A DNA stretch of 64,000 bases from Ichthyenterobacterium magnum (lineage in GTDB: Bacteria > Bacteroidota > Bacteroidia > Flavobacteriales > Flavobacteriaceae): assembly GCF_003610635.1 (NCBI RefSeq), contig NZ_RAQJ01000001.1:806474-870473 (forward strand), given 5' to 3'. A program made the position numbers and the translations under genes. This document shows positions 43,455-52,526 of the stretch, piece after piece. Within the stretch, counting starts at the first letter, position 1. The number at the start of each line of letters is the position of its first letter. Below the pieces are notes generated by a model. It did no database searches and was not told the DNA's origin. It was given only the letters and a program-made list of their open reading frames with translations.

Positions 43455-45353
43455 ATGAGCGATGCTTTAAAACATGAATGCGGAATCGCACTCATAAGAC
43501 TTAAAAAACCATTAGAGTATTATAAAGAAAAATACGGAAGTGCATTTTACGGTGTAAACAAAATGTACCTAATGATGGAAAAACAGCACAACCGTGGGCA
43601 AGATGGTGCTGGTTTTGCAAGCATAAAGTTAGACACCAAACCTGGCGATCGCTACATAAGTCGTGTACGTTCAATTGCTCAACAACCCATACAAGATATT
43701 TTTGCTCAAATTAATGAACGAATTAATCAAGAGTTAACGTCACACCCAGAATACAACGACAATGTAGCACTCCAAAAACAGAATATCCCTTATATAGGCG
43801 AATTGCTTTTAGGTCATGTCCGTTATGGAACTTTCGGAAAAAATAGTGTAGAGAGTGTACATCCATTTTTAAGACAAAACAACTGGATGCATCGTAACTT
43901 AATTGTGGCAGGTAATTTTAACATGACTAATGTTAATCAATTATTTGATGGTCTTGTAAAACTAGGGCAACACCCAAAAGAAAAAGCTGACACAATTACC
44001 ATTATGGAAAAAATTGGCCACTTTTTAGATGATGCTGTTGCAAAGCTTTATAAAAAACTTAAAAAAGAAGGCTATAGCAAAAGTGAATGCTCACCACTTA
44101 TTGCAGAACGATTAAATGTAGCTAAAATATTAAAGAAAGCCGCTAAAAATTGGGATGGAGGTTATGCTATGGCTGGCCTTTTAGGTCATGGCGATTCGTT
44201 TGTTTTACGTGATCCAGCTGGTATTAGGCCAGCGTATTATTATCAAGATGATGAAATTGTAGTAGTTGCATCAGAACGACCAGTAATTCAAACTGTCTTT
44301 AATGTTGCTTTTGAAGATGTAAAAGAATTAGATCCAGGTCATGCTATTATCACTAAAAAATCAGGCGAAGTTTCTATAACTAAAATACTTGAACCTTTAG
44401 AGCGCAAAGCATGTTCTTTTGAACGTATTTATTTTTCTCGTGGAAGCGATTCTGAAATCTACCAAGAACGAAAAAATCTAGGTAAATTATTGATGCCAAA
44501 AGTTTTAAAGGCTATTGATAACGACACAAAAAACAGTGTGTTTTCTTATATTCCTAATACTGCTGAAACCTCCTTTTTTGGTATGATAGAAACCGTTGAA
44601 GAACATCTTAACGAAAAGAAAACACAAGCTATTTTAGATGGTAAAGGCGGCTTATCTGCCGAAACAGTAATAGATATTTTATCAGAAAGACCTCGTATAG
44701 AAAAAATTGCTATTAAAGATGTAAAACTCAGAACGTTTATTACTGAAGATAGCAGTCGTGATGATTTAGTTGCTCATGTTTATGATGTTACATATGGTGT
44801 TATAAAACCAACCGACAACTTGGTAATTATAGATGATAGCATTGTAAGGGGAACAACATTAAAAATGAGTATTATTAAAATGATGGATCGCTTAAATCCT
44901 AAACAGATAATTGTAGTTTCGTCGGCACCACAAATTAGGTATCCAGATTGTTATGGTATAGATATGGCTAACCTTGAAAGTCTAATAGCATTTAGAGCAA
45001 TGTTAGATTTACTAAAAGAAAATAATAAATATCATTTAGTAGAAGCTGTTTATAAAAAGTGTAAAGCTCAGATAAACATGCTTGATAAAGATGTTAGAAA
45101 TTATGTGAAGGATTTATATTCTGAATTTACTGCTGAAGAAATTTCAGATAAAATTGCAGACTTAATATCTGACGATTCTGTAAAAGCAACCGTAAAAACT
45201 ATTTTTCAACCTATAGAAAATTTACACAAAGCCTGTCCAAAAAATTTAGGCGATTGGTACTTTACTGGCAATTACCCAACAGCTGGTGGTAACCGTGTAG
45301 TGAACAAAGCTTTTATCAATTTTTATGAAGGAAACAAAGAAAGAGCGTATTAG
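43455..45353 (+). CDS. purF: Amidophosphoribosyltransferase (long PurF-type)
   Basis: 632-aa protein with both PurF halves. The glutaminase nucleophile is the cysteine in MSDALKHECGIAL (residue 9), implying removal of an eight-residue propeptide. NRGQDGAGFAS, GHVRYGTFGKNS, DPAGIRPAYY and FERIYFSRGSDSE follow. The phosphoribosyl pyrophosphate loop is LVIIDDSIVRGTTLK near residue 456. It is over 100 residues longer than typical PurF, with extra sequence in the glutaminase half and the C-terminal region. The first committed step of purine synthesis is the likely role; whether a second PurF exists in the genome is not visible here. Confidence 0.88.
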   Translation: MSDALKHECGIALIRLKKPLEYYKEKYGSAFYGVNKMYLMMEKQHNRGQDGAGFASIKLDTKPGDRYISRVRSIAQQPIQDIFAQINERINQELTSHPEYNDNVALQKQNIPYIGELLLGHVRYGTFGKNSVESVHPFLRQNNWMHRNLIVAGNFNMTNVNQLFDGLVKLGQHPKEKADTITIMEKIGHFLDDAVAKLYKKLKKEGYSKSECSPLIAERLNVAKILKKAAKNWDGGYAMAGLLGHGDSFVLRDPAGIRPAYYYQDDEIVVVASERPVIQTVFNVAFEDVKELDPGHAIITKKSGEVSITKILEPLERKACSFERIYFSRGSDSEIYQERKNLGKLLMPKVLKAIDNDTKNSVFSYIPNTAETSFFGMIETVEEHLNEKKTQAILDGKGGLSAETVIDILSERPRIEKIAIKDVKLRTFITEDSSRDDLVAHVYDVTYGVIKPTDNLVIIDDSIVRGTTLKMSIIKMMDRLNPKQIIVVSSAPQIRYPDCYGIDMANLESLIAFRAMLDLLKENNKYHLVEAVYKKCKAQINMLDKDVRNYVKDLYSEFTAEEISDKIADLISDDSVKATVKTIFQPIENLHKACPKNLGDWYFTGNYPTAGGNRVVNKAFINFYEGNKERAY

Positions 45354-45464
45354 ATAAACTGCTCATTATTGGCACTTTATCCGAAAAAAAGAGTTGTTTG
45401 TCTAATAAAAATGCATTTCGTCTAATATTTATAAAACCTTAAACAAAATACACATACATTAGAC
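45354..45464. other. Gene-free lead-in to the tandem RNA units
   Basis: This stretch has no credible open reading frame. It contains GTTTGTCTAA (45396-45405) and TTTCGTCTAA (45416-45425), two direct copies of a GTCTAA element 20 nt apart, upstream of the first RNA unit. Confidence 0.6.
45455..45462 (+). promoter_or_regulatory. -7-like box of RNA unit 1
   Basis: TACATTAG matches TAnnTTTG at 7 of 8 positions and ends 2 nt before the conserved unit. The box of unit 2 sits at the identical offset. A GTCTAA element begins 35 nt upstream of the box in both copies. Confidence 0.5.
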
Positions 45465-45540
45465 TCACCATAACATAAGTAGGTTAAGTTCATGGTAGAT
45501 TTGGGGCAAAAAAAGGTGAACTTCTGTTCACCTTTTTTTA
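45465..45540 (+). ncRNA. Candidate small RNA, copy 1
   Basis: The predicted transcript of about 70 nt has a 5' stem-loop (ACCAT...ATGGT, 45467-45496) whose inner arms AACATAA/TTAAGTT pair with one mismatch and a bulge around the loop GTAGG. A single-stranded AGATTTGGGGC linker and a perfect terminator hairpin with T7 tail (45508-45539) follow. Copy 2, 263 nt downstream, keeps all these parts. An ATG inside could open a 22-codon frame, but the A-run differs by one base between copies, so coding is not conserved. Target and function unknown. Confidence 0.65.
45508..45539 (+). terminator. Terminator of RNA unit 1
   Basis: The arms A7GGTGAAC and GTTCACCT7 around the loop TTCT form a fully paired 14-bp stem. 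Confidence 0.85.
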
Positions 45541-45717
45541 TTGTTTTTTCTTACAAATAGGCCTTTTCCTAGCTTTTTTATTTTCACTTCAACATGCATT
45601 AATATCAAAATAGTTTTTATTTCGAGTGCTAAATTCTTCATGAACAACTTATTTCCCGTTTAAGCCAATATATTCGTCGTTTGTCTAAAAAATTAAAATA
45701 TTAGAGGCAAGTCCTTA

Positions 45718-45725
45718 TATATTTG
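45718..45725 (+). promoter_or_regulatory. -7 box of RNA unit 2
   Basis: TATATTTG fits TAnnTTTG exactly and ends 2 nt before the conserved unit, as in copy 1. GTTTGTCTAA (45679-45688) lies upstream, with its GTCTAA exactly 35 nt before the box. Confidence 0.6.
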
Positions 45726-45727
45726 TT

Positions 45728-45800
45728 TCACCATAACATAAGTAGGTTAAGTTTATGGTAGATTTGGGGCAAAAAAGGTGAACACTCGTTCACCTTTTTT
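45728..45800 (+). ncRNA. Candidate small RNA, copy 2
   Basis: It repeats copy 1 from TCACCATAAC through GATTTGGGGC with a single substitution (C to T at the hairpin bulge), then the A-run (6 instead of 7) and the same GGTGAAC terminator stem with a different loop (ACTC). The 5' hairpin is at 45730-45759 and the terminator at 45771-45800. The sequence between the copies (45541-45717) is not conserved except for the promoter-proximal elements, suggesting selection on the RNA and its control region. Confidence 0.65.
45771..45800 (+). terminator. Terminator of RNA unit 2
   Basis: The arms A6GGTGAAC and GTTCACCT6 around the loop ACTC. Confidence 0.85.
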
Positions 45801-45827
45801 CATTTTAAAAATTTCGTATTACTGCAT

Positions 45828-45857
45828 AAAAAAGCAAACTATAATAGTTTGCTTTTT
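45828..45857. terminator. Terminator downstream of the superoxide dismutase gene
   Basis: The arms AAAAGCAAACTA and TAGTTTGCTTTT with A- and T-runs; it serves the minus-strand sod gene and would also back up RNA unit 2. Confidence 0.85.
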
Positions 45858-45874
45858 ATTATGTATACTAATGT

Positions 45875-46483
45875 TTATTTAGCTTCAGCATAACGTCTTT
45901 CTACTTCATTCCAATTAATAACATTAAAAAATGCATTAATATAATCTGGTCGTCTATTTTGATAATTTAAATAATACGCGTGTTCCCAAACATCTAATCC
46001 TAAAATTGGTGTTCCTCCACAAGTTACTCCTGGCATTAAAGGGTTATCTTGGTTTGGTGTAGAACAAACCTCAACTTTACCACCTTTATGAACGCATAAC
46101 CAAGCCCAACCAGAACCAAACTGTGTTGCAGCAGCTTTACTAAAGGCTTCAATAAAAGCATCTTTAGAACCAAACTCTGCCTCAATAGCATCTTTTAATT
46201 CTCCAGAAAGATAACCTCTATCCTCAGGATTCATTACCTCCCAGAATAAAGAATGGTTATAAAATCCTCCGCCATTATTTCTAACACCTTTGTTATTCAT
46301 GTCTAGGTTTGTCAAAATATCTTCAATAGATTTTCCTTCTAAATCTGTACCTTCAATAGCAGCATTTAATTTAGAAGTATATCCGTTATGATGTTTTGAA
46401 TGATGTATTTCCATTGTACGAGCATCGATATTAGGTTCTAAAGCGTCGTAAGCATATTTTAATTTCGGTAATTCGAAAGCCAT
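45875..46483 (-). CDS. sod: Superoxide dismutase (Fe/Mn family)
   Basis: 202-aa enzyme converting superoxide to peroxide and oxygen. Metal ligands: histidine in [12 protein letters not shown], histidine in NHSLFWEV, and aspartate/histidine in [11 protein letters not shown]. Fe versus Mn cannot be decided. The frame is open to 46522, but a perfect -7 box on the minus strand (46527-46520) overlaps that point. The start [17 protein letters not shown] at 46483 is therefore correct. No signal peptide, so cytoplasmic. Monocistronic, with a terminator after it. Confidence 0.95.
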   Translation of the reverse strand: MAFELPKLKYAYDALEPNIDARTMEIHHSKHHNGYTSKLNAAIEGTDLEGKSIEDILTNLDMNNKGVRNNGGGFYNHSLFWEVMNPEDRGYLSGELKDAIEAEFGSKDAFIEAFSKAAATQFGSGWAWLCVHKGGKVEVCSTPNQDNPLMPGVTCGGTPILGLDVWEHAYYLNYQNRRPDYINAFFNVINWNEVERRYAEAK

Positions 46484-46519
46484 AATATTTTGTTTTATAA
46501 TGTTAATATTTAATTCCTT

Positions 46520-46527
46520 CAAATTTA
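46520..46527 (-). promoter_or_regulatory. -7 box of the superoxide dismutase gene
   Basis: TAAATTTG on the minus strand fits TAnnTTTG exactly, giving a leader of about 30 nt and ruling out the longer reading frame. Confidence 0.6.
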
Positions 46528-46600
46528 CACATAAAACAGCTCAATTAAAAATAATAAATAGCTATGAACTCATTGATAGTTTTTATATTGTATCAAAATT

Positions 46601-49600
46601 TTGAGTGTGCAAAAACTTACACCTTTTACTATTTACAATGCTTCTGCTGGTAGCGGAAAAACCTTTACGTTGGTAAAAGATTACTTAAAAATTCTATTGC
46701 AATCAAAGAACATTTTGGCTTTTAGAAACATTTTAGCTTTAACCTTTACAAACAAAGCTGTTAATGAAATGAAAGAACGAATTATTGAGACGCTACAATT
46801 GTTTTCTGAAGAAAAAATTATTGATCAGCCAAATACTATGTTTCAATTGATTTCTGATGAATTAGACATTAATCCTGAAGAACTACACCTTAAGTCTAAA
46901 ACTGTATTACACACCATAATTCATAATTATGCAGCTTTTGATATTTCTACTATCGATAAGTTTAATCATAAACTCATTCGTGTTTTTGCACATGATTTAA
47001 AATTACCTATGAATTTTGAGGTTGAATTAGATACACAAAACCTTCTCAGTAAAGCTGTAGACAAACTAATTGACAAAACAGGTACAGATAAATCTTTAAC
47101 AAAAGTATTAGTTGATTTTGCCATAGAAAAAATAAATGAAGATAAGAGTTGGGATATTGCTTACGATTTTAATGCTATTGCAAAACTATTGGTTAATGAG
47201 AGTGAAATTCCGTTTATAGAACTGATAAAAGATAAATCTATTGAAGATTTTAAGCTACTTAAATCTCAATTGCAAAAAGAACAAAATAGTATAGAAACTA
47301 TTGTTGTAAAAAATGCCGAAACCATTTTAACACTAATTGATGAATGTGGTTTAGAACATGATGATTTTTCAAGAAAATCATTACCAAATCATTTTAAAAA
47401 TTTAGCAAATAAGCGTTTTAATATTAAGTTTGATAATAATTGGCAGTTAGGTATTGAAACTAAAGCACTCTATCCTTCTAAAGTTAGTGCAGAAATAGCT
47501 TCAATCATTGAAGACATAAAACCTCAAATTATTGCTGCTTTTTATAAAACTAAAGGGTTTGTGATTAGACACAAGTTTTTATCTAATTGCTTAAAAAATA
47601 TTACGCCCTTATCTGTATTAAATGCAATTAGTAAAACACTACAAGAATTAAAAGAAGAAGATAATTTATTATTAATATCAGAGTTTAATTCAATTATAAA
47701 TAAAGAAATAGCCGATCAACCAGCGCCTTACATTTATGAGCGCATAGGTGAAAAATTTAAGCACTATTTTATTGACGAATTTCAAGACACTTCGGTTTTA
47801 CAGTGGAAAAACTTGATTCCATTAATAGACAATGCCATTACTGGCGAAAACCTAAAAGGCGAAATAGGCTCAACAATGCTAGTTGGAGATGCAAAACAAG
47901 CAATTTACAGATGGCGTGGTGGTGATCCAGAGCAATTTATTAATTTATACAATAAGACAGACAATCCTTTTTTTGTAGAACAAAAAGTAGAACCGCTTCC
48001 TTTTAACTATAGAAGCTTTAAAACTATAGTAGAATTTAATAATTCCTTTTTTAAACACATTTCTAATATCGCTTTTTCAAATCCTCAACATCAACATATT
48101 TACGAAAATAGTTCGCAAATAGGGTTTTTAAACGATGAAGGTTATGTTGAGCTATCTTTTTTAAACCTTAAAGATGAAGACAAAGACCAATTGTATTGCG
48201 AAAATATTTTAGAAACGATAAAAAAGACTATTGCAAATGGTTTTAATTTAAATGATATCTGCATTATCACTAGAAAAACTAAAGAAGGAATAACTATTGC
48301 TCAGTTCTTGAGTGAGAACGATATTGACATTGTCTCTTCTGAATCATTAATGCTAAAAAACTCACCTGAAGTTCAATTTATCACAAACATTATTAAGTTA
48401 GCTGTACAACAAAAAAATAATGTGATAAAAATTGATGTTTTAAATTTTATTGCTAAACATTGTATTAAGGTTAATGATGAACATGCTTTTTATAGTAAGT
48501 ATATAAGTTTAGATCCGTACCAATTATTTGAATCGCTTTATGATTATGGTATTGAATTTAATTTTAATACATTCTTACACATGCCGCTTTATGAAGCTGT
48601 AGAGACAATAATAAGACAGTTTAAACTTAACCAATCTTCTAACGCATACATTCAGTTTTACCTAGACGAAGTATTAGATTACTCTTTAAAATATAACTCT
48701 AGCTTTAATGGCTTTATTGAGTATTGGGAACGTAAAAAGGATAAACTTAGTATTGTGTCTCCACAAGGGAAAAATGCAGTTCAGATAATGACTATTCATA
48801 AATCTAAAGGCTTAGAGTTTCCAGTAGTTATATTTCCTTACGCCAATCAAAATATTTATTTCGACATGTCTCCAAAAATTTGGTTTTCAGTTGAAAAAGA
48901 AAAATACAATGGTTTCTCACACCTTTTAATAAATGTAAATAAAGACTTAGAAACTTATAACGAAAAAGGAGCTGAAATTTACAACAACTATCAATCACAA
49001 CTAGAACTAGATAGTATAAATCTTTTATATGTTGTGCTCACTAGAGCTGCTGAACAATTATATATTATTTCAGAATCTGACGTAGATAAAAATGGGAACG
49101 AAAAATTAAAATTATTTTCAGGTTTATTTATAAACTACTTAAAATCTATCAACTTATGGAATGAAAATCAAGCTAATTATACTTTTGGCGTACCAAATAG
49201 AACGATTACTAAAAAGACCATTTTAAAACAATCTATTGAACAAAAACAATTTATTTCAGTTTCAAAAGAAACTCATAAATTAAATATTGTTACTAATTCA
49301 GGACGCCTTTGGAATACTGCGCAAGAAAAAGCTATTGAAAAAGGAAATTTAATACATGATGTTATGTCTCATATAAAAACTATTAACGACATTTCTTTTG
49401 CATTGGATTTGTATACAAATTCTGGAAGAATAAACAAGTTACAAGCAAGTGAGTTAAAATCATCAATCCATGATATTATAAACCATGAAAAGCTGCATTC
49501 ATATTTCAACCCAAACCTTACCATATATAATGAGAAAGACATCATTTCAAAAAAGGGTAACATATTAAGACCAGATAGAGTCGTTATAAATAAAAATAAT

Positions 49601-49756
49601 GAAGCCGCTATTATAGATTATAAAACTGGTTTAGAGAACTCAAAGCATAAAGAACAATTATTTGATTACCAATTTCTCTTAGAAGAAATGAATTTTATAG
49701 TTACTAATAAAATTCTTGTGTATATAAATAATGATATTACTGTAAAAGAATTTTAA
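46601..49756 (+). CDS. UvrD/RecB-type helicase-nuclease (AddA-like)
   Basis: 1051-aa superfamily-1 helicase. Walker A ASAGSGKTFTLVKDYL is near residue 14, motif II DEFQDTS near 393, YRWRGGDPEQF near 437, and MTIHKSKGLEFPVV near 730. The C-terminus carries a PD-(D/E)xK nuclease (RPDRVVINKNNEAAIIDYKTG). With the AddB-like product at 52527 it likely forms a RecBCD-equivalent for double-strand-break repair. No ATG is available: the frame begins with TTG at 46601, or GTG two codons later. Both are non-canonical starts. Confidence 0.9.
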   Translation: MSVQKLTPFTIYNASAGSGKTFTLVKDYLKILLQSKNILAFRNILALTFTNKAVNEMKERIIETLQLFSEEKIIDQPNTMFQLISDELDINPEELHLKSKTVLHTIIHNYAAFDISTIDKFNHKLIRVFAHDLKLPMNFEVELDTQNLLSKAVDKLIDKTGTDKSLTKVLVDFAIEKINEDKSWDIAYDFNAIAKLLVNESEIPFIELIKDKSIEDFKLLKSQLQKEQNSIETIVVKNAETILTLIDECGLEHDDFSRKSLPNHFKNLANKRFNIKFDNNWQLGIETKALYPSKVSAEIASIIEDIKPQIIAAFYKTKGFVIRHKFLSNCLKNITPLSVLNAISKTLQELKEEDNLLLISEFNSIINKEIADQPAPYIYERIGEKFKHYFIDEFQDTSVLQWKNLIPLIDNAITGENLKGEIGSTMLVGDAKQAIYRWRGGDPEQFINLYNKTDNPFFVEQKVEPLPFNYRSFKTIVEFNNSFFKHISNIAFSNPQHQHIYENSSQIGFLNDEGYVELSFLNLKDEDKDQLYCENILETIKKTIANGFNLNDICIITRKTKEGITIAQFLSENDIDIVSSESLMLKNSPEVQFITNIIKLAVQQKNNVIKIDVLNFIAKHCIKVNDEHAFYSKYISLDPYQLFESLYDYGIEFNFNTFLHMPLYEAVETIIRQFKLNQSSNAYIQFYLDEVLDYSLKYNSSFNGFIEYWERKKDKLSIVSPQGKNAVQIMTIHKSKGLEFPVVIFPYANQNIYFDMSPKIWFSVEKEKYNGFSHLLINVNKDLETYNEKGAEIYNNYQSQLELDSINLLYVVLTRAAEQLYIISESDVDKNGNEKLKLFSGLFINYLKSINLWNENQANYTFGVPNRTITKKTILKQSIEQKQFISVSKETHKLNIVTNSGRLWNTAQEKAIEKGNLIHDVMSHIKTINDISFALDLYTNSGRINKLQASELKSSIHDIINHEKLHSYFNPNLTIYNEKDIISKKGNILRPDRVVINKNNEAAIIDYKTGLENSKHKEQLFDYQFLLEEMNFIVTNKILVYINNDITVKEF

Positions 49757-49761
49757 ATTTG
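49754..49761 (+). promoter_or_regulatory. -7 box of kbl
   Basis: TAAATTTG fits TAnnTTTG; its TAA is the stop codon of the upstream helicase gene. It lies 18 nt before the kbl start, so kbl can be transcribed independently. Confidence 0.5.
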
Positions 49762-49779
49762 TAGCAAACAAAACAAACT

Positions 49780-50973
49780 ATGTACTCAAACATACAACAA
49801 CACCTTCAAAAAGAATTACAAGACATAAAAGATGCTGGACTCTATAAAGAAGAGCGCATCATAACATCACCACAAGGAGCAGAAATCACACTTAACACAG
49901 GAGAAACTGTTTTAAACTTTTGCGCAAATAATTATCTAGGTTTATCATCCCATCCAGAAGTTATACAAGCTGCTAAAGATGCAATGGACACTCATGGCTT
50001 TGGCATGTCTTCTGTACGCTTTATTTGTGGTACTCAAGATATACATAAAGAACTTGAGCAAAAAATAGCAGATTTTTATGGCACAGAAGACACCATATTA
50101 TATGCTGCTGCTTTTGATGCTAATGGTGGTGTATTTGAACCACTTCTAGGTAAAGAAGATGCTATAATTTCAGATTCATTAAATCATGCTTCAATAATAG
50201 ATGGTGTTCGTTTGTGTAAAGCCGCTAGATATCGTTATCAAAACAATAATATGCAAGATTTAGAACAGCAACTAATTGCTGCTAATGAAAATGGTGCGCG
50301 TTTTAAAATTATTGTTACAGATGGTGTGTTTTCTATGGATGGCTTAGTAGCACCTTTAGATGAAATATGTGATTTAGCCGATAAATATGATGCATTAGTT
50401 ATGATAGATGAATGTCATGCTGCTGGATTTATTGGAGAAACTGGACGAGGCACATTAGAAGAAAAAGGTGTTCTAGGTCGTATCGATATTATAACTGGAA
50501 CTTTAGGGAAAGCTCTTGGGGGCGCAATGGGAGGCTATACCACTGGAAAAAAAGAAATTATTCAAATGTTACGTCAGCGCTCAAGACCCTATTTATTTTC
50601 TAATTCTTTGGCTCCAGCAATAGTAGGTGCTTCAATTAAAGTTTTTGAAATGCTATCAAACAACACCTCTTTAAGAGATACGCTTGAATGGAACTCAAAC
50701 TACTTCAAAACCAAACTCAAAGTTGCTGGTTTTGATGTTGTTGATGGTGATTCTGCTATCGTTCCCGTGATGCTTTATGATGCTAAATTATCACAAACCA
50801 TGGCAAAAATGCTTCTTGAAGAAGGAATTTATGTGATTGGGTTCTTTTTTCCTGTAGTACCAAAAGAAAAAGCAAGAATACGTGTTCAGCTCTCTGCAGC
50901 ACACTCTAAAGAGCATTTAGATAAAGCTATTTCTGCCTTTATAAAGGTTGGAAAAAAACTAAATGTTATTTAA
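49780..50973 (+). CDS. kbl: Glycine C-acetyltransferase (2-amino-3-ketobutyrate CoA ligase)
   Basis: 397-aa PLP enzyme of the alpha-oxoamine synthase family that cleaves 2-amino-3-ketobutyrate to glycine and acetyl-CoA in threonine breakdown. The PLP lysine is in [14 protein letters not shown] near residue 245, with [15 protein letters not shown] and [12 protein letters not shown] upstream. Length is normal. No threonine dehydrogenase gene is adjacent. The related enzyme AONS (BioF) is the main alternative, but the sequence reads as Kbl. Confidence 0.9.
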   Translation: MYSNIQQHLQKELQDIKDAGLYKEERIITSPQGAEITLNTGETVLNFCANNYLGLSSHPEVIQAAKDAMDTHGFGMSSVRFICGTQDIHKELEQKIADFYGTEDTILYAAAFDANGGVFEPLLGKEDAIISDSLNHASIIDGVRLCKAARYRYQNNNMQDLEQQLIAANENGARFKIIVTDGVFSMDGLVAPLDEICDLADKYDALVMIDECHAAGFIGETGRGTLEEKGVLGRIDIITGTLGKALGGAMGGYTTGKKEIIQMLRQRSRPYLFSNSLAPAIVGASIKVFEMLSNNTSLRDTLEWNSNYFKTKLKVAGFDVVDGDSAIVPVMLYDAKLSQTMAKMLLEEGIYVIGFFFPVVPKEKARIRVQLSAAHSKEHLDKAISAFIKVGKKLNVI

Positions 50974-51020
50974 AATTAATCCAAACACCCTAATTTTAGT
51001 ACAACTAATCAATATTTTTA

Positions 51021-51028
51021 TATATTTG
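51021..51028 (+). promoter_or_regulatory. -7 box of the OmpA gene
   Basis: TATATTTG fits TAnnTTTG exactly; leader about 65 nt. A TTAG at 50996-50999 is a weak -33 candidate. Confidence 0.55.
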
Positions 51029-51096
51029 TCTTTGTTAATAACATTTAACATATTACTTTTGCTTCAATTAACACTTAAAAATTAAATTATTAGAAT

Positions 51097-52458
51097 ATGA
51101 AAAATCTTAGCAGATTATTTTTCGCTATGTTGCTTTTAGTTAGCTTCAATGCTAATGCACAAGATGAAAACAACCCTTGGGGAATTTCGATTGGCGTAAA
51201 TGCAGTTGATTTATATCCAGTTGGAGAAGATGCACCTTTAGGTGATTACCTAGACGAATTTTTCAACTTGTCTGATCACTACAACATTTTACCATCATTA
51301 TCAACAGTTTCTGTATCTAGATACCTTCAAGATGGATTTACTTTAACTGTTGCGGGTTCTATCAATGAAATTGATAAAGTTGGAGATTCATCAGCTGATG
51401 ATTTATCTTATTATGCTTTAGATGGAACAATTAAATATAGTTTAACAAAACTAATCAATTCAAATTCTTTCGATCCATACATTGGTGTAGGTGGTGGTTA
51501 TACATGGGTTGACGATATTGGAGCTGGTACTTTAAATGGTACTTTAGGTTTCAACTATTGGTTTACTGAGAATGTTGGTTTCAATGTTCAAACAGCATAC
51601 AAACATGCATTTGAAGATTATTTAGCTAAGCACTGGCAACACTCGGTAGGCTTAACTATTAAGTTTGGTGGAAAAGACACCGATGGAGATGGTATATATG
51701 ATAAAGATGATGCTTGTCCAGATGTTCCTGGTTTAGAAGCTTTCAATGGTTGTCCAGATTCTGATAATGATGGTATTGAAGATTCTAAAGATGATTGTCC
51801 TAACGAAGCTGGTTTAGCTGAGTTTAACGGCTGCCCAGATGCTGATGGTGATGGTGTTGCTGATAAAAATGATGACTGTCCAACAGTTGCAGGTTTAAAA
51901 GCTTTAGCTGGATGTCCTGATGCTGATGGTGACGGTGTTGCTGATAAAAACGATGATTGTCCTAACGAAAAAGGACCTGCTGCTAACAAAGGATGTCCTT
52001 GGGCTGATGCTGATGGCGATGGTGTTTTAGACAAAGACGACAAATGTCCTAACGAAGTTGGTACAGTTGCAAATAATGGTTGTCCAGAAGTACTTCCAAC
52101 AGTTGCTGTTATGGAAAAACTAAATAACTATGCAAGAACAATTTTATTTGATAGTGGTAAGTCTTCATTCAAAAAAGAAACTCAACCGGTTTTAGAAGCT
52201 ATGACTGCTATCTTTAAAGAATACCCAAGAGCAGATTTTTCTTTAGAAGGTCATACAGATAGCCAAGGAGCTAAATCTTCTAATCAGTTATTATCTGAAA
52301 GAAGAGCAAATGCTGTTAGAGATTACTTAATCGCAAACGGAATTAGTGCAGATAGACTAACTGCATCTGGTTTTGGTGAAGATTACCCAATCGACAACAA
52401 CAAAACTGCAGCTGGAAGAAAAAACAATAGACGTGTTGAAGTAAAACTTAAAAAATAA
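51097..52458 (+). CDS. OmpA family outer-membrane protein with thrombospondin type-3 repeats
   Basis: 453-aa outer-membrane protein. Signal peptide ends NANAQ near residue 22. Residues about 25-190 form a small beta-barrel. Five calcium-binding type-3 repeats of the D-x-D-x-D-G-x-x-D form follow, each with a C-P spacer, at about residues 192-330. The C-terminal OmpA peptidoglycan-binding domain (TILFDSGKSSFKKET, LEGHTDSQGAKSSNQLLSER, NRRVEVKLKK) ends the protein. The repeats make a stiff, calcium-stabilised linker between membrane and cell wall. Strong terminator follows. Confidence 0.95.
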   Translation: MKNLSRLFFAMLLLVSFNANAQDENNPWGISIGVNAVDLYPVGEDAPLGDYLDEFFNLSDHYNILPSLSTVSVSRYLQDGFTLTVAGSINEIDKVGDSSADDLSYYALDGTIKYSLTKLINSNSFDPYIGVGGGYTWVDDIGAGTLNGTLGFNYWFTENVGFNVQTAYKHAFEDYLAKHWQHSVGLTIKFGGKDTDGDGIYDKDDACPDVPGLEAFNGCPDSDNDGIEDSKDDCPNEAGLAEFNGCPDADGDGVADKNDDCPTVAGLKALAGCPDADGDGVADKNDDCPNEKGPAANKGCPWADADGDGVLDKDDKCPNEVGTVANNGCPEVLPTVAVMEKLNNYARTILFDSGKSSFKKETQPVLEAMTAIFKEYPRADFSLEGHTDSQGAKSSNQLLSERRANAVRDYLIANGISADRLTASGFGEDYPIDNNKTAAGRKNNRRVEVKLKK

Positions 52459-52486
52459 GTTTTAAACAACAACAAAATAAGTTTTA

Positions 52487-52516
52487 AAAACGCTCCGAAA
52501 TTCGGAGCGTTTTTTA
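52487..52516 (+). terminator. Intrinsic terminator after the OmpA gene
   Basis: The arms AAAACGCTCCGAA and TTCGGAGCGTTTT with T-run, just before the AddB-like gene. Confidence 0.9.
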
Positions 52517-52526
52517 TTTTTATACT

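Noticed and set aside
45492-45560. Short frame starting ATGGTAGATTTG inside RNA unit 1
   Set aside because: In copy 2 the A-run is one base shorter and the frame stops after eight codons, so no coding conservation.
46484-46522. N-terminal extension of superoxide dismutase
   Set aside because: A perfect -7 box overlaps the extension start and the family begins at MAFELPKL.
51618-52043. Long minus-strand frame of 141 codons opposite the OmpA gene
   Set aside because: Ser/Pro-rich shadow of the repetitive aspartate codons on the + strand; no independent signals.
51680-52085. Regular DNA repeats that might suggest a CRISPR-like array
   Set aside because: They encode the thrombospondin type-3 protein repeats in frame and vary between copies; no spacers.
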